Below, in pieces: positions 21,863 through 32,400 of a stretch of 64,000 bases of DNA; the first letter of the stretch is position 1; the number at the start of each line of letters is the position of its first letter. The stretch comes from Candidatus Sumerlaeia bacterium (GTDB lineage Bacteria; Sumerlaeota; Sumerlaeia; JADFCW01). The position numbers were made by a program, and so were the translations under genes. A model generated the notes under the pieces. It had not been told where the DNA came from. It made no database searches and was given only the letters and a program-made list of their open reading frames with translations. Where the stretch lies: positions 1 through 64,000 of the forward strand of contig JAOAGV010000008.1 in the NCBI GenBank assembly GCA_026415575.1, in the 5' to 3' direction.

Positions 21863-23749
21863 ATGATTTCATGCCGGCCCGTTCTTATCGGGCTCATCGG
21901 CTGGGGGCTGATTGCCGCCGCAAGCTGGGCGGCCCCGGCCAAGCCGCAGCGTCCGCCCTTCCTGCCTGTTTCGGAAATCCGGCCCGGCATGAAAGGCTAT
22001 GGCCTGACTGTGTTCAACGGCACAACGCCCGAGCGGTTTGAAGCCGAAGTGCTCGGTGTCATGCACAACGGCGTGGGCGCCGGCATAGACATGATCCTCG
22101 TGCGGCTTGAGCATCCACGCCTGCGCGACATCGGCGTGATTGCCGGCATGAGCGGCAGTCCCGTGTATATCCACGACCGGCTGGTCGGCGCCGTCGCCTA
22201 CGGTTTTACGTTTTCCAAAGTGGCGATTGCGGGGCTTACGCCGATCGAGTCCATGCTCGATGTCTATGAGAAAACCCCGCTCGAAGCGCCGCCGCGCGAC
22301 ATAGCGTTGGGGCCAATGGAGTTTGTCCGCCCGGGCGAGCCGGTTTCGATCGAGCCGGCGCTGTCTTTGGAATCCCGCGAGCCGGTTCGCTTCCGCGTCG
22401 GCGATTTGCCGGAGGCCGCGCGCAGTCTCTTCGCGTCGGATGGGGAAGACATTATTTTCCGGCCGCTTTCCGTCCCGGTGATGATTTCGGCCTGCTCACG
22501 ACAGACTGCCTCGGTGTTTGAGAAAACATTCCGCCCTCTGGGCATGGAACCGCTATTTGTGCCGATGGGAGCGACGGCACAGGCCGCCGATACGGTTTCG
22601 ACAGTGCCGCTGAGTCAAGGCAGCGCGATTGGCATTCCCTATATGCTCGGCGGCCTTAGCGCCGGCAGTATCGGCACGGTGACGTATTTGGACGGCCGGC
22701 GGCTGGTGGCCTTCGGGCATCCGGCGACGGCGCGCGGGCCGGTGGCCTATCCGATGGGCGCGGCGCAAATCCACACGACGCTGCCGAGTGTGATGCGGCC
22801 GTTCAAGATGGGCGAAATTGTGGGTCTTTCGGGCAGCATCCATCAAGACCGCCTCACCGCGGTCGGCGGAGTGATCGGAACAATACCGTTTATGGTGCCG
22901 GTGACGGTTCGGGTGATCCACGAAGCGAGCCAGACCGACCGGACGTATCGGTTCAAGGTCATAGACCACCGGTTGTTTGCGCCGCGCATGATCATGGCGG
23001 CGCTGGTCGAAGCGTGCACGGCCGGCGACCGCAGCGAAGGCGACCAGACGGCCGCGGTTCACTATCGGATAGAAACCGACACGGGGCAGATCATCGAAAA
23101 GAACCTGATGGCGGCCAGCGCGTCGGCGATCATGAATCCTTCGATGACGCTGCTTTCGGACCTTGCGCCAATCTACAGCAACGACTTTGCGGTGCGGTCG
23201 GTGCGCAGCGTGGCCGCCGAGGTGCGGTTGAGTGAAGGACTGAAGATTGCCGAATTGCGAAGTGCCTTTGTGGACCGCACAATTGTGAAACCGGGAGAGA
23301 CGGTTCAGGTTTCGCTGTATGTGCGCCCACTGCGCAAGGAAACCGAGCGCGTGACCGCCGCGCTGCAAATTCCCGCGCATTTGCCCAACGGCCGATACAA
23401 CGTGGCGGTGTGCGATGCGCGGCAGCGTGAGGGGGCTGAGATCGTTCGCGCACCGGGATTGTATCGCCCGCGCGCATTCGATGATGTGGTGCGGCTGTTG
23501 CGTCTCTATTTCCGGCAGGACCGCCTCTATATCCTCCTGACCAGTCCCGACGATGGCGTGACCATAGACGGTGCGGAATTCGACCGGCTGCCGCCGACCA
23601 TTCAGATGACGCTCAGCCAGTTGCGCGACCGCGAGAAAATCAGTCCCACCATCGGTCAGGTGCTGGCCGAAGCAACCCTCGATTTCCCGTATATTATCAG
23701 CGGCAATCAGATTATGCAGATTGAAGTAGATCGGCGCGGAGGCCGATAG
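21863..23749 (+). CDS. Exported SpoIVB/S55-family-like peptidase
   Basis: Signal peptide; VSEIRPGMKGYGLTVFNGTTPERFEAEVLGVM; IAGMSGSPVYIHDRLVGAVAYGF; start corrected to 21863. Confidence 0.8.
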   Translation: MISCRPVLIGLIGWGLIAAASWAAPAKPQRPPFLPVSEIRPGMKGYGLTVFNGTTPERFEAEVLGVMHNGVGAGIDMILVRLEHPRLRDIGVIAGMSGSPVYIHDRLVGAVAYGFTFSKVAIAGLTPIESMLDVYEKTPLEAPPRDIALGPMEFVRPGEPVSIEPALSLESREPVRFRVGDLPEAARSLFASDGEDIIFRPLSVPVMISACSRQTASVFEKTFRPLGMEPLFVPMGATAQAADTVSTVPLSQGSAIGIPYMLGGLSAGSIGTVTYLDGRRLVAFGHPATARGPVAYPMGAAQIHTTLPSVMRPFKMGEIVGLSGSIHQDRLTAVGGVIGTIPFMVPVTVRVIHEASQTDRTYRFKVIDHRLFAPRMIMAALVEACTAGDRSEGDQTAAVHYRIETDTGQIIEKNLMAASASAIMNPSMTLLSDLAPIYSNDFAVRSVRSVAAEVRLSEGLKIAELRSAFVDRTIVKPGETVQVSLYVRPLRKETERVTAALQIPAHLPNGRYNVAVCDARQREGAEIVRAPGLYRPRAFDDVVRLLRLYFRQDRLYILLTSPDDGVTIDGAEFDRLPPTIQMTLSQLRDREKISPTIGQVLAEATLDFPYIISGNQIMQIEVDRRGGR

Positions 23750-23763
23750 AAAAGGAGACCCCT

Positions 23764-26055
23764 GTGCGGCCCTTACATGGTTTCAATTGCGCGGCTTCAA
23801 GCCGTATGTCCCGTGCGGTGCGAATTCGACTCCTCGCGGCGGCAGCACTATGGATGCTCCTGCCGTTGGGCTTACCCGCCGTGCAAACGCAGTTGGCGCG
23901 CACAGATACCTATGACGAGCTGGCGCCGGGCGAACTGCACGGCGTGTCGCTGAGCCACTTGGGTCGCCTGATGCCGGCGCCCGAAATCCGGCAGATTTAC
24001 CGGGCTGACGCGGAAATCTTCTGGAGTATTGCCGTCGCCCCCGACGGCCGCGTGTTCTACGGCTCAGGCCATAGCGGCAAAATTTTTATGACCGACCGCA
24101 AGAGCAGCGGCTCGTTGTTTCTCGATCTCAAGGCGCCCGAAGCGACGGCGCTCCATTTTCACAAAAACGGGCAATTGTATGTGGGCACGTCGCCCGACGG
24201 CAAACTGCTCGTGTGCGACAAGCCCGGCACGGCAACGCTGGTCTTTGAAACCGGCGAAAAATACATCTGGGACCTCGCGGCCGACGCCGCCGGCAATCTG
24301 ATTGTGGCCACGGGGCCCAAGGGCAAGATTTTCAAGGTCAACCCGGACAAGCGCAAAGGCGAACTCCTTTTCGACGCCCCTGATGATAATGTTCTTTCGC
24401 TGGCGTTCGATCCCAAGGGGCGTCTGCATGCCGCCACGCAAGGCAAGGGACGCGTCTATCGCTGGGATGAAGACCGCACGACCACGCCGGTGGTGATTTT
24501 CGAGGCCGCCGACGATGAAGTCCGCCGAATCGCCATAGACCCCAAGGGGAATGTGTTTGCGGCGGTCAACAGCGAGGTGATGGCGCGCCGTGCTGCCTCG
24601 GCAATGGCATCTCTGGGAGGTGCGTCGGCGTCGGCCAGTGCCCGCCCGCCCGAAGGACCGTCGGGCAGCGGGCCCGAACCGTCGCGCCCGCCGACACCGC
24701 CCCCTGCAGCCGGCCGCAGCGAAATCTTTCTCATAGACACCGAGGGCTTTGTCCGCTCGCTGTGGCGGGTTTCCGAGGCGCCGACGCACAGTATGATTTA
24801 CGACGAGGGGCGGGACAGTGTGCTCATCGGTGCCGGCAACAAAGGCAAGCTGTTCCGTCTGGACACCAAGGGGAACTACTCGATTGTCCTGAGCGTGCGC
24901 GAGGAACAAATCCACGTGCTGCGCGCCGCCGGAAAGCAGGTCTTCCTGGCCACCGGCGGGCCGACCCTCATCCACTGCCTCGGCGAGGGCCTCTCGCGCC
25001 GCGGCGAATATCTCTCGCCGGCTATCAACGCCAACGCTTCGGTGCGCTGGGGCACACTTCGCCGCGACGGCTCCGGTGTGGACGCCATCGAAATCGAAAC
25101 CCGCAGCGGCAATACCAAGGAACCCGACACGACCTGGTATGATTGGGCGCCTGTGCGATGGAGCGACGGCCCGAAGGATGGCAAAATCCAAAGTCCCGTT
25201 GCCCGCTATCTGCAGTGGCGTGCGAAATGGAATATGGGCCGCGCTGCCACCGACCGTCCCCCCGAACTGGACCTGGTCGAGGTGTTTTATGCACCCGACA
25301 ATGTCGCCCCCCAGATTCGCCGCATCGAGATCAAAAAAGCGGGCAGCACCGGCTCGCCCCCCTCGCGTCCGCCTGATATGCCGCCTGCTTCCCCAACCTC
25401 GCTGGCAGCCATGATGGCCGGCGGCGGCCCCGGCGCGCCACCTTCGGGTTCCGCTCCGTCCACCGGGCGCGATTTTCAAGTCGCCGAAAACTCCAATCCA
25501 AAGCGGTTCGACATCACCTGGCAGGTCAGCGACCCCAACAATGATCCGCTGGAGTCGGCGCTGTATTTCAAAGCCGAAGATGAAAAGACGTGGAAGCTGA
25601 TCGAGGAAAAGCTGGCGCAGGCCCGATTCACCTTCGACACCAGTTCGCTGCCCGACGGCGTCTATCGCATCAAGGTCGTGGTCACCGACCGTTTGGCCAA
25701 TTTTGCCCCCAACATTCGCAGCGACGAGATGGTCAGCGACCTGTGGATCGTGGACAACACGCCGCCGCAAATCGAAAAAACCCGCGCCTATCTCGTCCGC
25801 GACGGCGACAAGACCAAATGGCGCGTGACCGCCCGCGCCACCGATGCCGTCTCCATTATTGCCGGCGCCAAATACAACGTGGACGGCGGCAAATGGCAGG
25901 TCCTTGTTCCCACGGACGGCTTGTTCGACGACCGAAGCGAGGCGTTTGAGTTCGACGTGACAGAACTCAAAGACGGCGGCGAGCACGTCGTGGGCTTGAT
26001 TGTCACCGACCGCGAGGGGAACTCCACCGTGGACAAAGTTTTGTTGCGGCCTTAG
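23764..26055 (+). CDS. Exported WD40/beta-propeller-like protein with C-terminal Ig-like region
   Basis: Repeated blades (FWSIAVAPDGRVFYGSGHSGKIF; LHFHKNGQLYVGTSPDGKLLV; LAFDPKGRLHAATQGKGRVYRW); Pro/Ser-rich linkers. Confidence 0.75.
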   Translation: MRPLHGFNCAASSRMSRAVRIRLLAAAALWMLLPLGLPAVQTQLARTDTYDELAPGELHGVSLSHLGRLMPAPEIRQIYRADAEIFWSIAVAPDGRVFYGSGHSGKIFMTDRKSSGSLFLDLKAPEATALHFHKNGQLYVGTSPDGKLLVCDKPGTATLVFETGEKYIWDLAADAAGNLIVATGPKGKIFKVNPDKRKGELLFDAPDDNVLSLAFDPKGRLHAATQGKGRVYRWDEDRTTTPVVIFEAADDEVRRIAIDPKGNVFAAVNSEVMARRAASAMASLGGASASASARPPEGPSGSGPEPSRPPTPPPAAGRSEIFLIDTEGFVRSLWRVSEAPTHSMIYDEGRDSVLIGAGNKGKLFRLDTKGNYSIVLSVREEQIHVLRAAGKQVFLATGGPTLIHCLGEGLSRRGEYLSPAINANASVRWGTLRRDGSGVDAIEIETRSGNTKEPDTTWYDWAPVRWSDGPKDGKIQSPVARYLQWRAKWNMGRAATDRPPELDLVEVFYAPDNVAPQIRRIEIKKAGSTGSPPSRPPDMPPASPTSLAAMMAGGGPGAPPSGSAPSTGRDFQVAENSNPKRFDITWQVSDPNNDPLESALYFKAEDEKTWKLIEEKLAQARFTFDTSSLPDGVYRIKVVVTDRLANFAPNIRSDEMVSDLWIVDNTPPQIEKTRAYLVRDGDKTKWRVTARATDAVSIIAGAKYNVDGGKWQVLVPTDGLFDDRSEAFEFDVTELKDGGEHVVGLIVTDREGNSTVDKVLLRP

Positions 26056-26156
26056 GCAGGCGGACCCGGCGTCGGATTGTACACTCCGTCCATCCTGTCC
26101 ATTTCCCCCAATAAGAGGCCGTGCGCCAAATTATTCAACCTAAAGGAGCCAGCAGC

Positions 26157-27722
26157 ATGCAGGTATCTGAATTTACCATCGAGCCGTTGACGGATTTTTC
26201 CAAGCCGGAGAACCGGCAGGCAATGGAGCAGGCTCTCGCCAAGGTCGAGTCCATGCTCGGGCGCGAGTGGTCGCTGGTGCTCGGCGGCGAGCGCGTCAAC
26301 GCCAAGGATCAGTTCCTCTCTCACAATCCATCGGACCCCGACCAGGTTATCGGTGTGTTTCAAAAGGCCACGCAAACCGAGGCGCAGCGGGCCATCGAGA
26401 TCGCCGACCGGACGTTCGAGACGTGGAAACGAACACCGGCCGAGGAGCGTGCGCAGATTTGTTTTCGCGTCGCCGATCTGATGCGCAAACGCAAATTCGA
26501 ACTGTCCGCCTGGATGGTCCTCGAAGTCGGAAAGAACTGGGCCGAGGCGGATGCCGACACCGCCGAGGCCATTGATCTGGTCGAGTTCTACGGCCGCGAG
26601 GTGCTCCGCTACGCCGAAGAGCAACCGCTGGTGCGTATTCCCACCGAGCGCAATCAACTGCGCTATATCCCGCTCGGCGTGGTCGTGGTCATCCCGCCGT
26701 GGAACTTCCCGCTGGCCATTTTGGCCGGCATGACCACGATGGCGTGGGCCGCCGGCAATACCGTGGTGTTGAAGCCGTCGAGCGACGCACCGGCCATTGC
26801 CAAGCAATATGTCCAGATTGTTGAGGAGGCGGGCCTGCCGCCGGGCGTAGTGAATTTGCTCACGGGGCCGGGAGGCTCGATCGGCGATTTTCTGGTGGGC
26901 CATCCCCGCACCCGGATGATTTCGTTCACCGGCTCGAAGGAAGTGGGGGTGCGCATCAATGAACTGGCCGCTCGAATCGCCCCCGGGCAGCGCTGGATCA
27001 AGCGCGTCATTGCGGAAATGGGCGGCAAGGACCCGATCATCGTGGACAGCGAGGCAGACCTTGACGCAGCGGCCCAGGGCGTAATGGCCTCGGCCTTCGG
27101 GTATTCCGGGCAGAAGTGTTCGGCCTGCTCGCGCGCCATTGTGGATACCAGTGTATATGACGAATTGCTGGAGCGTCTGGTGGAGAAAACCAAGCGGCTG
27201 AAAATCGGCCCCGCCAAGGATCCCGAAACCTACATCGGCCCGGTCATCAACATGGCCGCCATGGCGCGCATTCTCGACTACATTGATATGGGCAAGCGCG
27301 AGGGGCGTCTGATCCTCGGCGGCAACCGTATCGGCGATCACGGCTATTTTGTCGAACCCACCATTATCGCGGACGTGGACCGCAAGGCGACCATTGCGCA
27401 GGAGGAAATCTTCGGCCCGGTTCTGGCCGTTATCCGCGCACAGGATTTCCGCGACGCCATCAACATCGCCAACGACAGCGAGTATGGCCTGACCGGGTCG
27501 GTCTATACGCGCAATCCGGCCAAGATCCGCTGGGCGGCCGACGAAGTGCATGTGGGGAACCTCTATTTTAACCGCAAGTGCACGGGAGCCGTCGTCGGTG
27601 TGCATCCCTTCGGCGGGTTCAACATGTCGGGCACCGACTCGAAGGCGGGCGGGCGCGACTACTATCTCCTGCACACGCAGGCCAAGTGCATTTCCGAGGT
27701 AATCCCCAAATCCACTTCGTAG
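26157..27722 (+). CDS. pruA: L-glutamate gamma-semialdehyde (1-pyrroline-5-carboxylate) dehydrogenase
   Basis: Full ALDH fold: PPWNFPLAILAGMTTMAWAAGNTVVLKPS, FTGSKEVGVRI, FGYSGQKCSACSR, NLYFNRKCTGAVVGVHPFGGFNMSGTDSKAGG. Confidence 0.93.
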   Translation: MQVSEFTIEPLTDFSKPENRQAMEQALAKVESMLGREWSLVLGGERVNAKDQFLSHNPSDPDQVIGVFQKATQTEAQRAIEIADRTFETWKRTPAEERAQICFRVADLMRKRKFELSAWMVLEVGKNWAEADADTAEAIDLVEFYGREVLRYAEEQPLVRIPTERNQLRYIPLGVVVVIPPWNFPLAILAGMTTMAWAAGNTVVLKPSSDAPAIAKQYVQIVEEAGLPPGVVNLLTGPGGSIGDFLVGHPRTRMISFTGSKEVGVRINELAARIAPGQRWIKRVIAEMGGKDPIIVDSEADLDAAAQGVMASAFGYSGQKCSACSRAIVDTSVYDELLERLVEKTKRLKIGPAKDPETYIGPVINMAAMARILDYIDMGKREGRLILGGNRIGDHGYFVEPTIIADVDRKATIAQEEIFGPVLAVIRAQDFRDAINIANDSEYGLTGSVYTRNPAKIRWAADEVHVGNLYFNRKCTGAVVGVHPFGGFNMSGTDSKAGGRDYYLLHTQAKCISEVIPKSTS

Positions 27723-27763
27723 CCAAAGCGGGGTGGGCTCAGCCGGCCCGTAGCGGAATGTGG

Positions 27764-28414
27764 CTATGGTGCGCCGGTGCCCAATGCGGCCAGCAAATCG
27801 GCGGCGGCCTGCTGCGGGTCGGCCGCAGCCATAATGGCGCGGATGACTGCGAGGCCGGCGGCACCGGCCGCGACCACCGACGGTGCCGTCATTCTATCTA
27901 TGCCGCCCAGAGCGATTACCGGCACGTTGGCTTTGCGGCAGATGGCTGCCAAGCCTTCCAAGCCGAGCGTCGGCACCAACCCCGTTTTCGACGGTGTCTC
28001 AAACACCGGGCTTGCGAACAGATAGTCCACACAACCGGACTCAAGCGCCTCGCGGGTTTCGTCGAGGTTATGGACCGATTTTCCGATGAGCGCTTTGGGG
28101 CCCATCAAGCGGCGCGCGATCTGCGGCGGCAGCGACTGCCAGCCCAAATGCACGCCATCGGCACCCACCGCGCGCGCGATGTCGGATCGGTCGTTGAGAA
28201 TCAACAGCGCGCCGTAGCGCCGTGTCAGGACGCGTGTTCGCGCGGCCAGTTCGTAAAGCTCGCGCGTGGCGATTTGCTTTTCGCGAAGGTGCACGGCGCG
28301 AACACCGGCGCGCAGGGCGGCTTCGAGCGTCGTGTCAAAATCGCCTGCGCACTGTCCGCGGTCGGCAATCAACGTGCAGCGCATTTTATTCACCCAGCGA
28401 AGAGTCTGCGCCAT
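27764..28414 (-). CDS. thiE: Thiamine phosphate synthase
   Basis: GVRAVHLREKQIATRELYELA; LLILNDRSDIARAVGADGVHLGWQSLP; GKSVHNLDE; VIALGGI. Confidence 0.92.
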   Translation of the reverse strand: MAQTLRWVNKMRCTLIADRGQCAGDFDTTLEAALRAGVRAVHLREKQIATRELYELAARTRVLTRRYGALLILNDRSDIARAVGADGVHLGWQSLPPQIARRLMGPKALIGKSVHNLDETREALESGCVDYLFASPVFETPSKTGLVPTLGLEGLAAICRKANVPVIALGGIDRMTAPSVVAAGAAGLAVIRAIMAAADPQQAAADLLAALGTGAP

Positions 28415-28492
28415 GGTCTGTTGATCCTTGTGTTGGAATTGCCGTGCGGATTTATCCCCGGCGCTAGGTTGTTTTCCCCGGCCGAAAAAGGC

Positions 28493-28523
28493 TTGACACG
28501 TCGCCAGCCAACCGGCGTATTGT
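28493..28523 (+). promoter_or_regulatory. Putative sigma70-like promoter for tRNA-Cys
   Basis: TTGACA at 28493; TATTGT at 28518 (19-nt spacer) or CGTATT at 28516 (17-nt spacer). Confidence 0.45.
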
Positions 28524-28593
28524 CATATTTGAGTGTTGCGGGGGCCGGACATTGGACGGTCACGACCGACCCCAATGGCCGGTCCCTGCATGG

Positions 28594-28669
28594 GGTGACG
28601 TAGCCAAGTGGCTAAGGCGGAGGTCTGCAAAACCTCTATTCGGCGGTTCGAATCCGCCCGTCACCTCCA
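28594..28669 (+). tRNA. tRNA-Cys (GCA), CCA encoded
   Basis: GGTGACG/CGTCACC acceptor stem, GAGGT-CTGCAAA-ACCTC anticodon arm (GCA), GGCGGTTCGAATCCGCC T-arm, discriminator T, CCA. Confidence 0.97.
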
Positions 28670-28727
28670 TTTTTTTGCCTGCCCACGCACACATCCCTCG
28701 TTCATTCGACGGATTGCTCGGTTAGGG

Positions 28728-29495
28728 TCAATCTGACTGCTTTTCCAGTTCAATTTTTTCCAGAAAATCCAATCCTGCGCGGCTGCCAAATTCGAGGCAC
28801 ACGGGAAACCTTTTGCCGCCCGCATGATTTTGCGCGGGGCCGACCCTGACGCGCTGCGCCGACAGGTGAAGCACATCGCGGCGCTTGGGATCGAGAAAGG
28901 CGGACGGGTCGGACGAGTCAGACGGGCCGGACGTTTTCTCTGGGCTGAGCGACCCCAAACAGCACGCCATCGCTTCCTTCTCCGTATGAACAAGTCCGGT
29001 CAGCATGAAAACAGGCCTCGCGGCGGTTTGCGCGGCCGTGGTCAGGCGGCATGTAATACAAACGCCGTAGGCTTCGCGCAGCCGTGTATCGAGGGCGGGA
29101 TTGCCCTCGTTGGGATGGATGCGGATTTCAAATTGTGTATCCCACGACGGCCCGTCGGGGAACGACGACCGGATAATCATCCGCAGGGCATCGCGCCGGA
29201 TTTTCACATTGACGCATCGGGTGTCGGATGAGGAATACGTGCGGTCGCCGAGGGTCAGGGCCGTGGCCATTTTGGACAGCGAAATCGAGTTGAACAGGCG
29301 CGAGACCTTGAACGTTCCGTGGCGCAGGCTGTAACTCACGCGCACGCGCGCCTGCGTGAACGATACAGGCAATTCGGGCCGGCCTACAAGCGCCCGCTCG
29401 CCCAGTCGAATAAGCGTGCAGGAAACGGTGAACCATCCAGCTCCGGCAAGGGCAACCGCTGCGATGACAATCCTACGCTGTCCCTTCTTCTTCAT
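28728..29495 (-). CDS. Hypothetical exported/lipoprotein-like protein, last gene of RND operon
   Basis: N-terminal hydrophobic segment ending in a C (GWFTVSC); overlaps the RND gene end by 23 bp; same strand. Confidence 0.6.
   Translation of the reverse strand: MKKKGQRRIVIAAVALAGAGWFTVSCTLIRLGERALVGRPELPVSFTQARVRVSYSLRHGTFKVSRLFNSISLSKMATALTLGDRTYSSSDTRCVNVKIRRDALRMIIRSSFPDGPSWDTQFEIRIHPNEGNPALDTRLREAYGVCITCRLTTAAQTAARPVFMLTGLVHTEKEAMACCLGSLSPEKTSGPSDSSDPSAFLDPKRRDVLHLSAQRVRVGPAQNHAGGKRFPVCLEFGSRAGLDFLEKIELEKQSD
28900..28933. repeat. ~10-bp tandem repeat within 28728-29495 CDS
   Basis: cggacgggtcggacgagtcagacgggccggacg, encodes TSGPSDSSDPSAF. Confidence 0.6.
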
Positions 29496-32400
29496 TGTCC
29501 GGTTTCAACCCATGCCCCGGGCGGTTTGCATAGACCATCCAATAGACCACCGGAATCACCAGCAATGTAAAGGCCGTCGAGACGGTCAGGCCGAAAATCA
29601 ACGCCCACGCCAGACCGGAAAAGATGGGGTCGAGCGTAATGGGCCATGCGCCGAGCATCGCGGCGCCGGCCGTCAGCACGATCGGTCGGAATCGCACCGC
29701 GCCCGAATGCAATAGCGCGTCGAACAGGCTGCTCCCCCGCTTCAGCGCCTCGTGCACAAACTCGATGAGCAGAATAGCGTTGCGCACCGCAAGGCCGGAC
29801 AGCGCGATCATGCCGATCATGGCCGTGGCTGTGAAGAAAACGGGATTGTCGAAGCCGCCGACCGGCCGGTTGCTGATGAGATTCAGAAGCCAGAACCCCG
29901 GCATGATGCCGATCATCGTTAGCGGAATCGAGATCATCAGAATGAGTGGCATGAAGTAGGAGCCGGTTTGATAGACGAGCAGAATGTAGATGCCCAGACA
30001 GGCGGCGGCAAAGGCGATGCCGAGGTCGCGGAAGACATCCACAGTGATTTTCCACTCGCCCTCGCCGGCCCAAGCGACGCGGAAGTCGTCGCTGAGGACC
30101 CAAGGAATGCCCGCGCCCATGCGAAAGTAGCTGCGCTCCCCGACGGGTCGGATTTGTCCGACTTGTCCGATGCGTCCGACCTGTCTGGCTTGCCCGATCT
30201 CCCGATCCGCCACGATGTCCAAAATGGCTTCCGCCGGCGCGCGGCCGGCCATTTCGGCAAAGACGTACACCACGCGCTCAAGGTTCTTGTGATAGATTGT
30301 CTTGTCTTCGATGGTCTCGTCGAAATAGCCGATCTCGGCCAGAGGGACCAGCGCACCGGTCATGCCCTTGACATAGAGGCGCTTGAGTTCCTCGATGCCC
30401 GAGCGGTTTTCGCGCGGCAGGCGCACCTCGATCATCAGCGGATTGACCTCGTTGGGCACGCGCAGCGCTCCGACGCCCATGCCGTCGAGCGCAAGCCGGA
30501 CGGTTTGGGCGACCATTTCCGTCGAGACACCGTTCAGCGCCGCCTTCTCCTTGTCGGTCACGAAGACCAGCTTGACCTGATCGTCCTCGACCGTATCGTC
30601 CACGTCCACCACACCGGCTTCCTGCTCCAGCCGCTTGCGAACGACTTTGGCGGCGCTGATCAGGTCGCTGTAGGGGCGGTCGGGTCGGCCATAGACCTCG
30701 GCGGTAATGGTGGCGATGACCGGCGGTCCGGGCGGCACCTCGACCAGTTTGATGTTGGCGCCGTGTTCGCGGGCAATCCGGGTCAGGTCGTTGCGCAGCC
30801 GCAGCACCAGTGCGTGGCTTTGCTGGGCGCGTTCTTTTTTCTCAGCGAGGTTGACGCGGATGTCGGCGACATTGGAACCGCGCCGCATGTAGTAGTGTCG
30901 AACCAGTCCATTGAAGTCCATCGGCGAGGCTGTGCCGCTGTAGGTCTGGAAGTCCGTGACCTCGGGCACGGTGCGGAGATAGTCGGCAAGGGCGCGCGCG
31001 GCGGTATCCGTCTCTTCCAGTGTTGTTCCTTCGGGCATATCCACGACGATTTGGAATTCGTTTTTGTTGTCAAACGGCAGCATTTTGAGCGGGACCAATC
31101 GAACGGCGGCCAGCCATCCGGCCCAGCCGAGCAGAAGAAGCAACACAACCAGCAGACCCCATGCCATGAGGCGCGAGTGGAGGAACGGCGGCAGAACGAA
31201 GTTATAGATTTTGTAAATTGTGCTTTTCTCCAACGCCCACGGCTCTTCCTCGGCCTTGCCATACTCGCCCTTCAGCACGTGGTAGGCCATCCACGGTGTG
31301 ATCGTAAAGGCGACCACGAGCGACATGAACATGGCCACGGGCACGTTGAGCGCCATCGGCCCCATATACGGCCCCATCATGCCGGTGATGAAAAACATCG
31401 GCACAAAGGAGATGATTACGGCGAGCGTGGCAAGAATGACGGGCGGGCGAACCTCGTTGACCGCCGTGAGGACGGCCCGCAGCGGCGGCTCCTTGCGCAT
31501 CTTGAAATGGCGATAGATGTTCTCGACATCCACGATCGGGTCGTCCACCACCAGCCCGAGGGAGAGAATCAGCGCAAACAGCGTCACACGGTTGATCGAA
31601 TAGCCGCAGAAGTAGTTGAGAAGCAGCGTCAGGGCAAACGTGATCGGCACGGCCACGGCCACGGTGATCGCCTCGCGCCAGCCCATCGCCATGTAGATCA
31701 AGCCGATGACAATAATGAGCGCGAGCATCAGCTCGTGCACCAGCTCGTTGACCTTTTCGTTGGCCGACTCGCCGTAGTTGCGCGTCGTGCGCACATAGAC
31801 ATGGTCGGGAATGAGAGAGGCTTTCAGGCTTTCGAGTTTTTCCTCGATGGCACGGGCCACCCAGACGGCGTTGGTGCCGCGCTTCTTGGCCACGGCGATG
31901 TGAACGGCCGGCAGGAATCCGCCCGCGCCGGCCGCCGCCTGCTTCAGCGATTCGGGCACATCGTGCACCGCCGGTCCGAAGCCGATCCACGTGTAGGTCT
32001 CCGGTTCGGCCGGCGCGTCGAGCACTTGGGCGACTTCGTGGAGATACACCGGCCGGCCGCCGTGCACGCCGACCACGAGGTTGCGCACGCCTTCGACGCC
32101 GTCAAAGAATGTGCCGGCATCCACCAGATATTCGAGATTGGTTTGCTCGAACCTGCCTGCGGGCAGCGTGACGTTGGACGCCTGCAGCGCGCGCACAATT
32201 TCGAGGGGCGAAAGATTGCGCGCGGTCAGCTGTGCCGGATCAAGTTCGACCCGCACGCGCCGCGGCCGGCCTCCGATGACCTGCGTCTTGTTGGTGTTTT
32301 TTACCGACTGAAGCTTGATTTCGATCTCCTCGGCAATGCGCCGCAAGACCGTGTCGTCATAGCGGTCGCTGAAGAGCGTAAGATTGACAATCGGCACGTC

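Noticed and set aside
24064-25986. 640-aa minus-strand ORF
   Set aside because: Shadow of the beta-propeller gene
26052-27674. 540-aa minus-strand ORF
   Set aside because: Shadow of pruA
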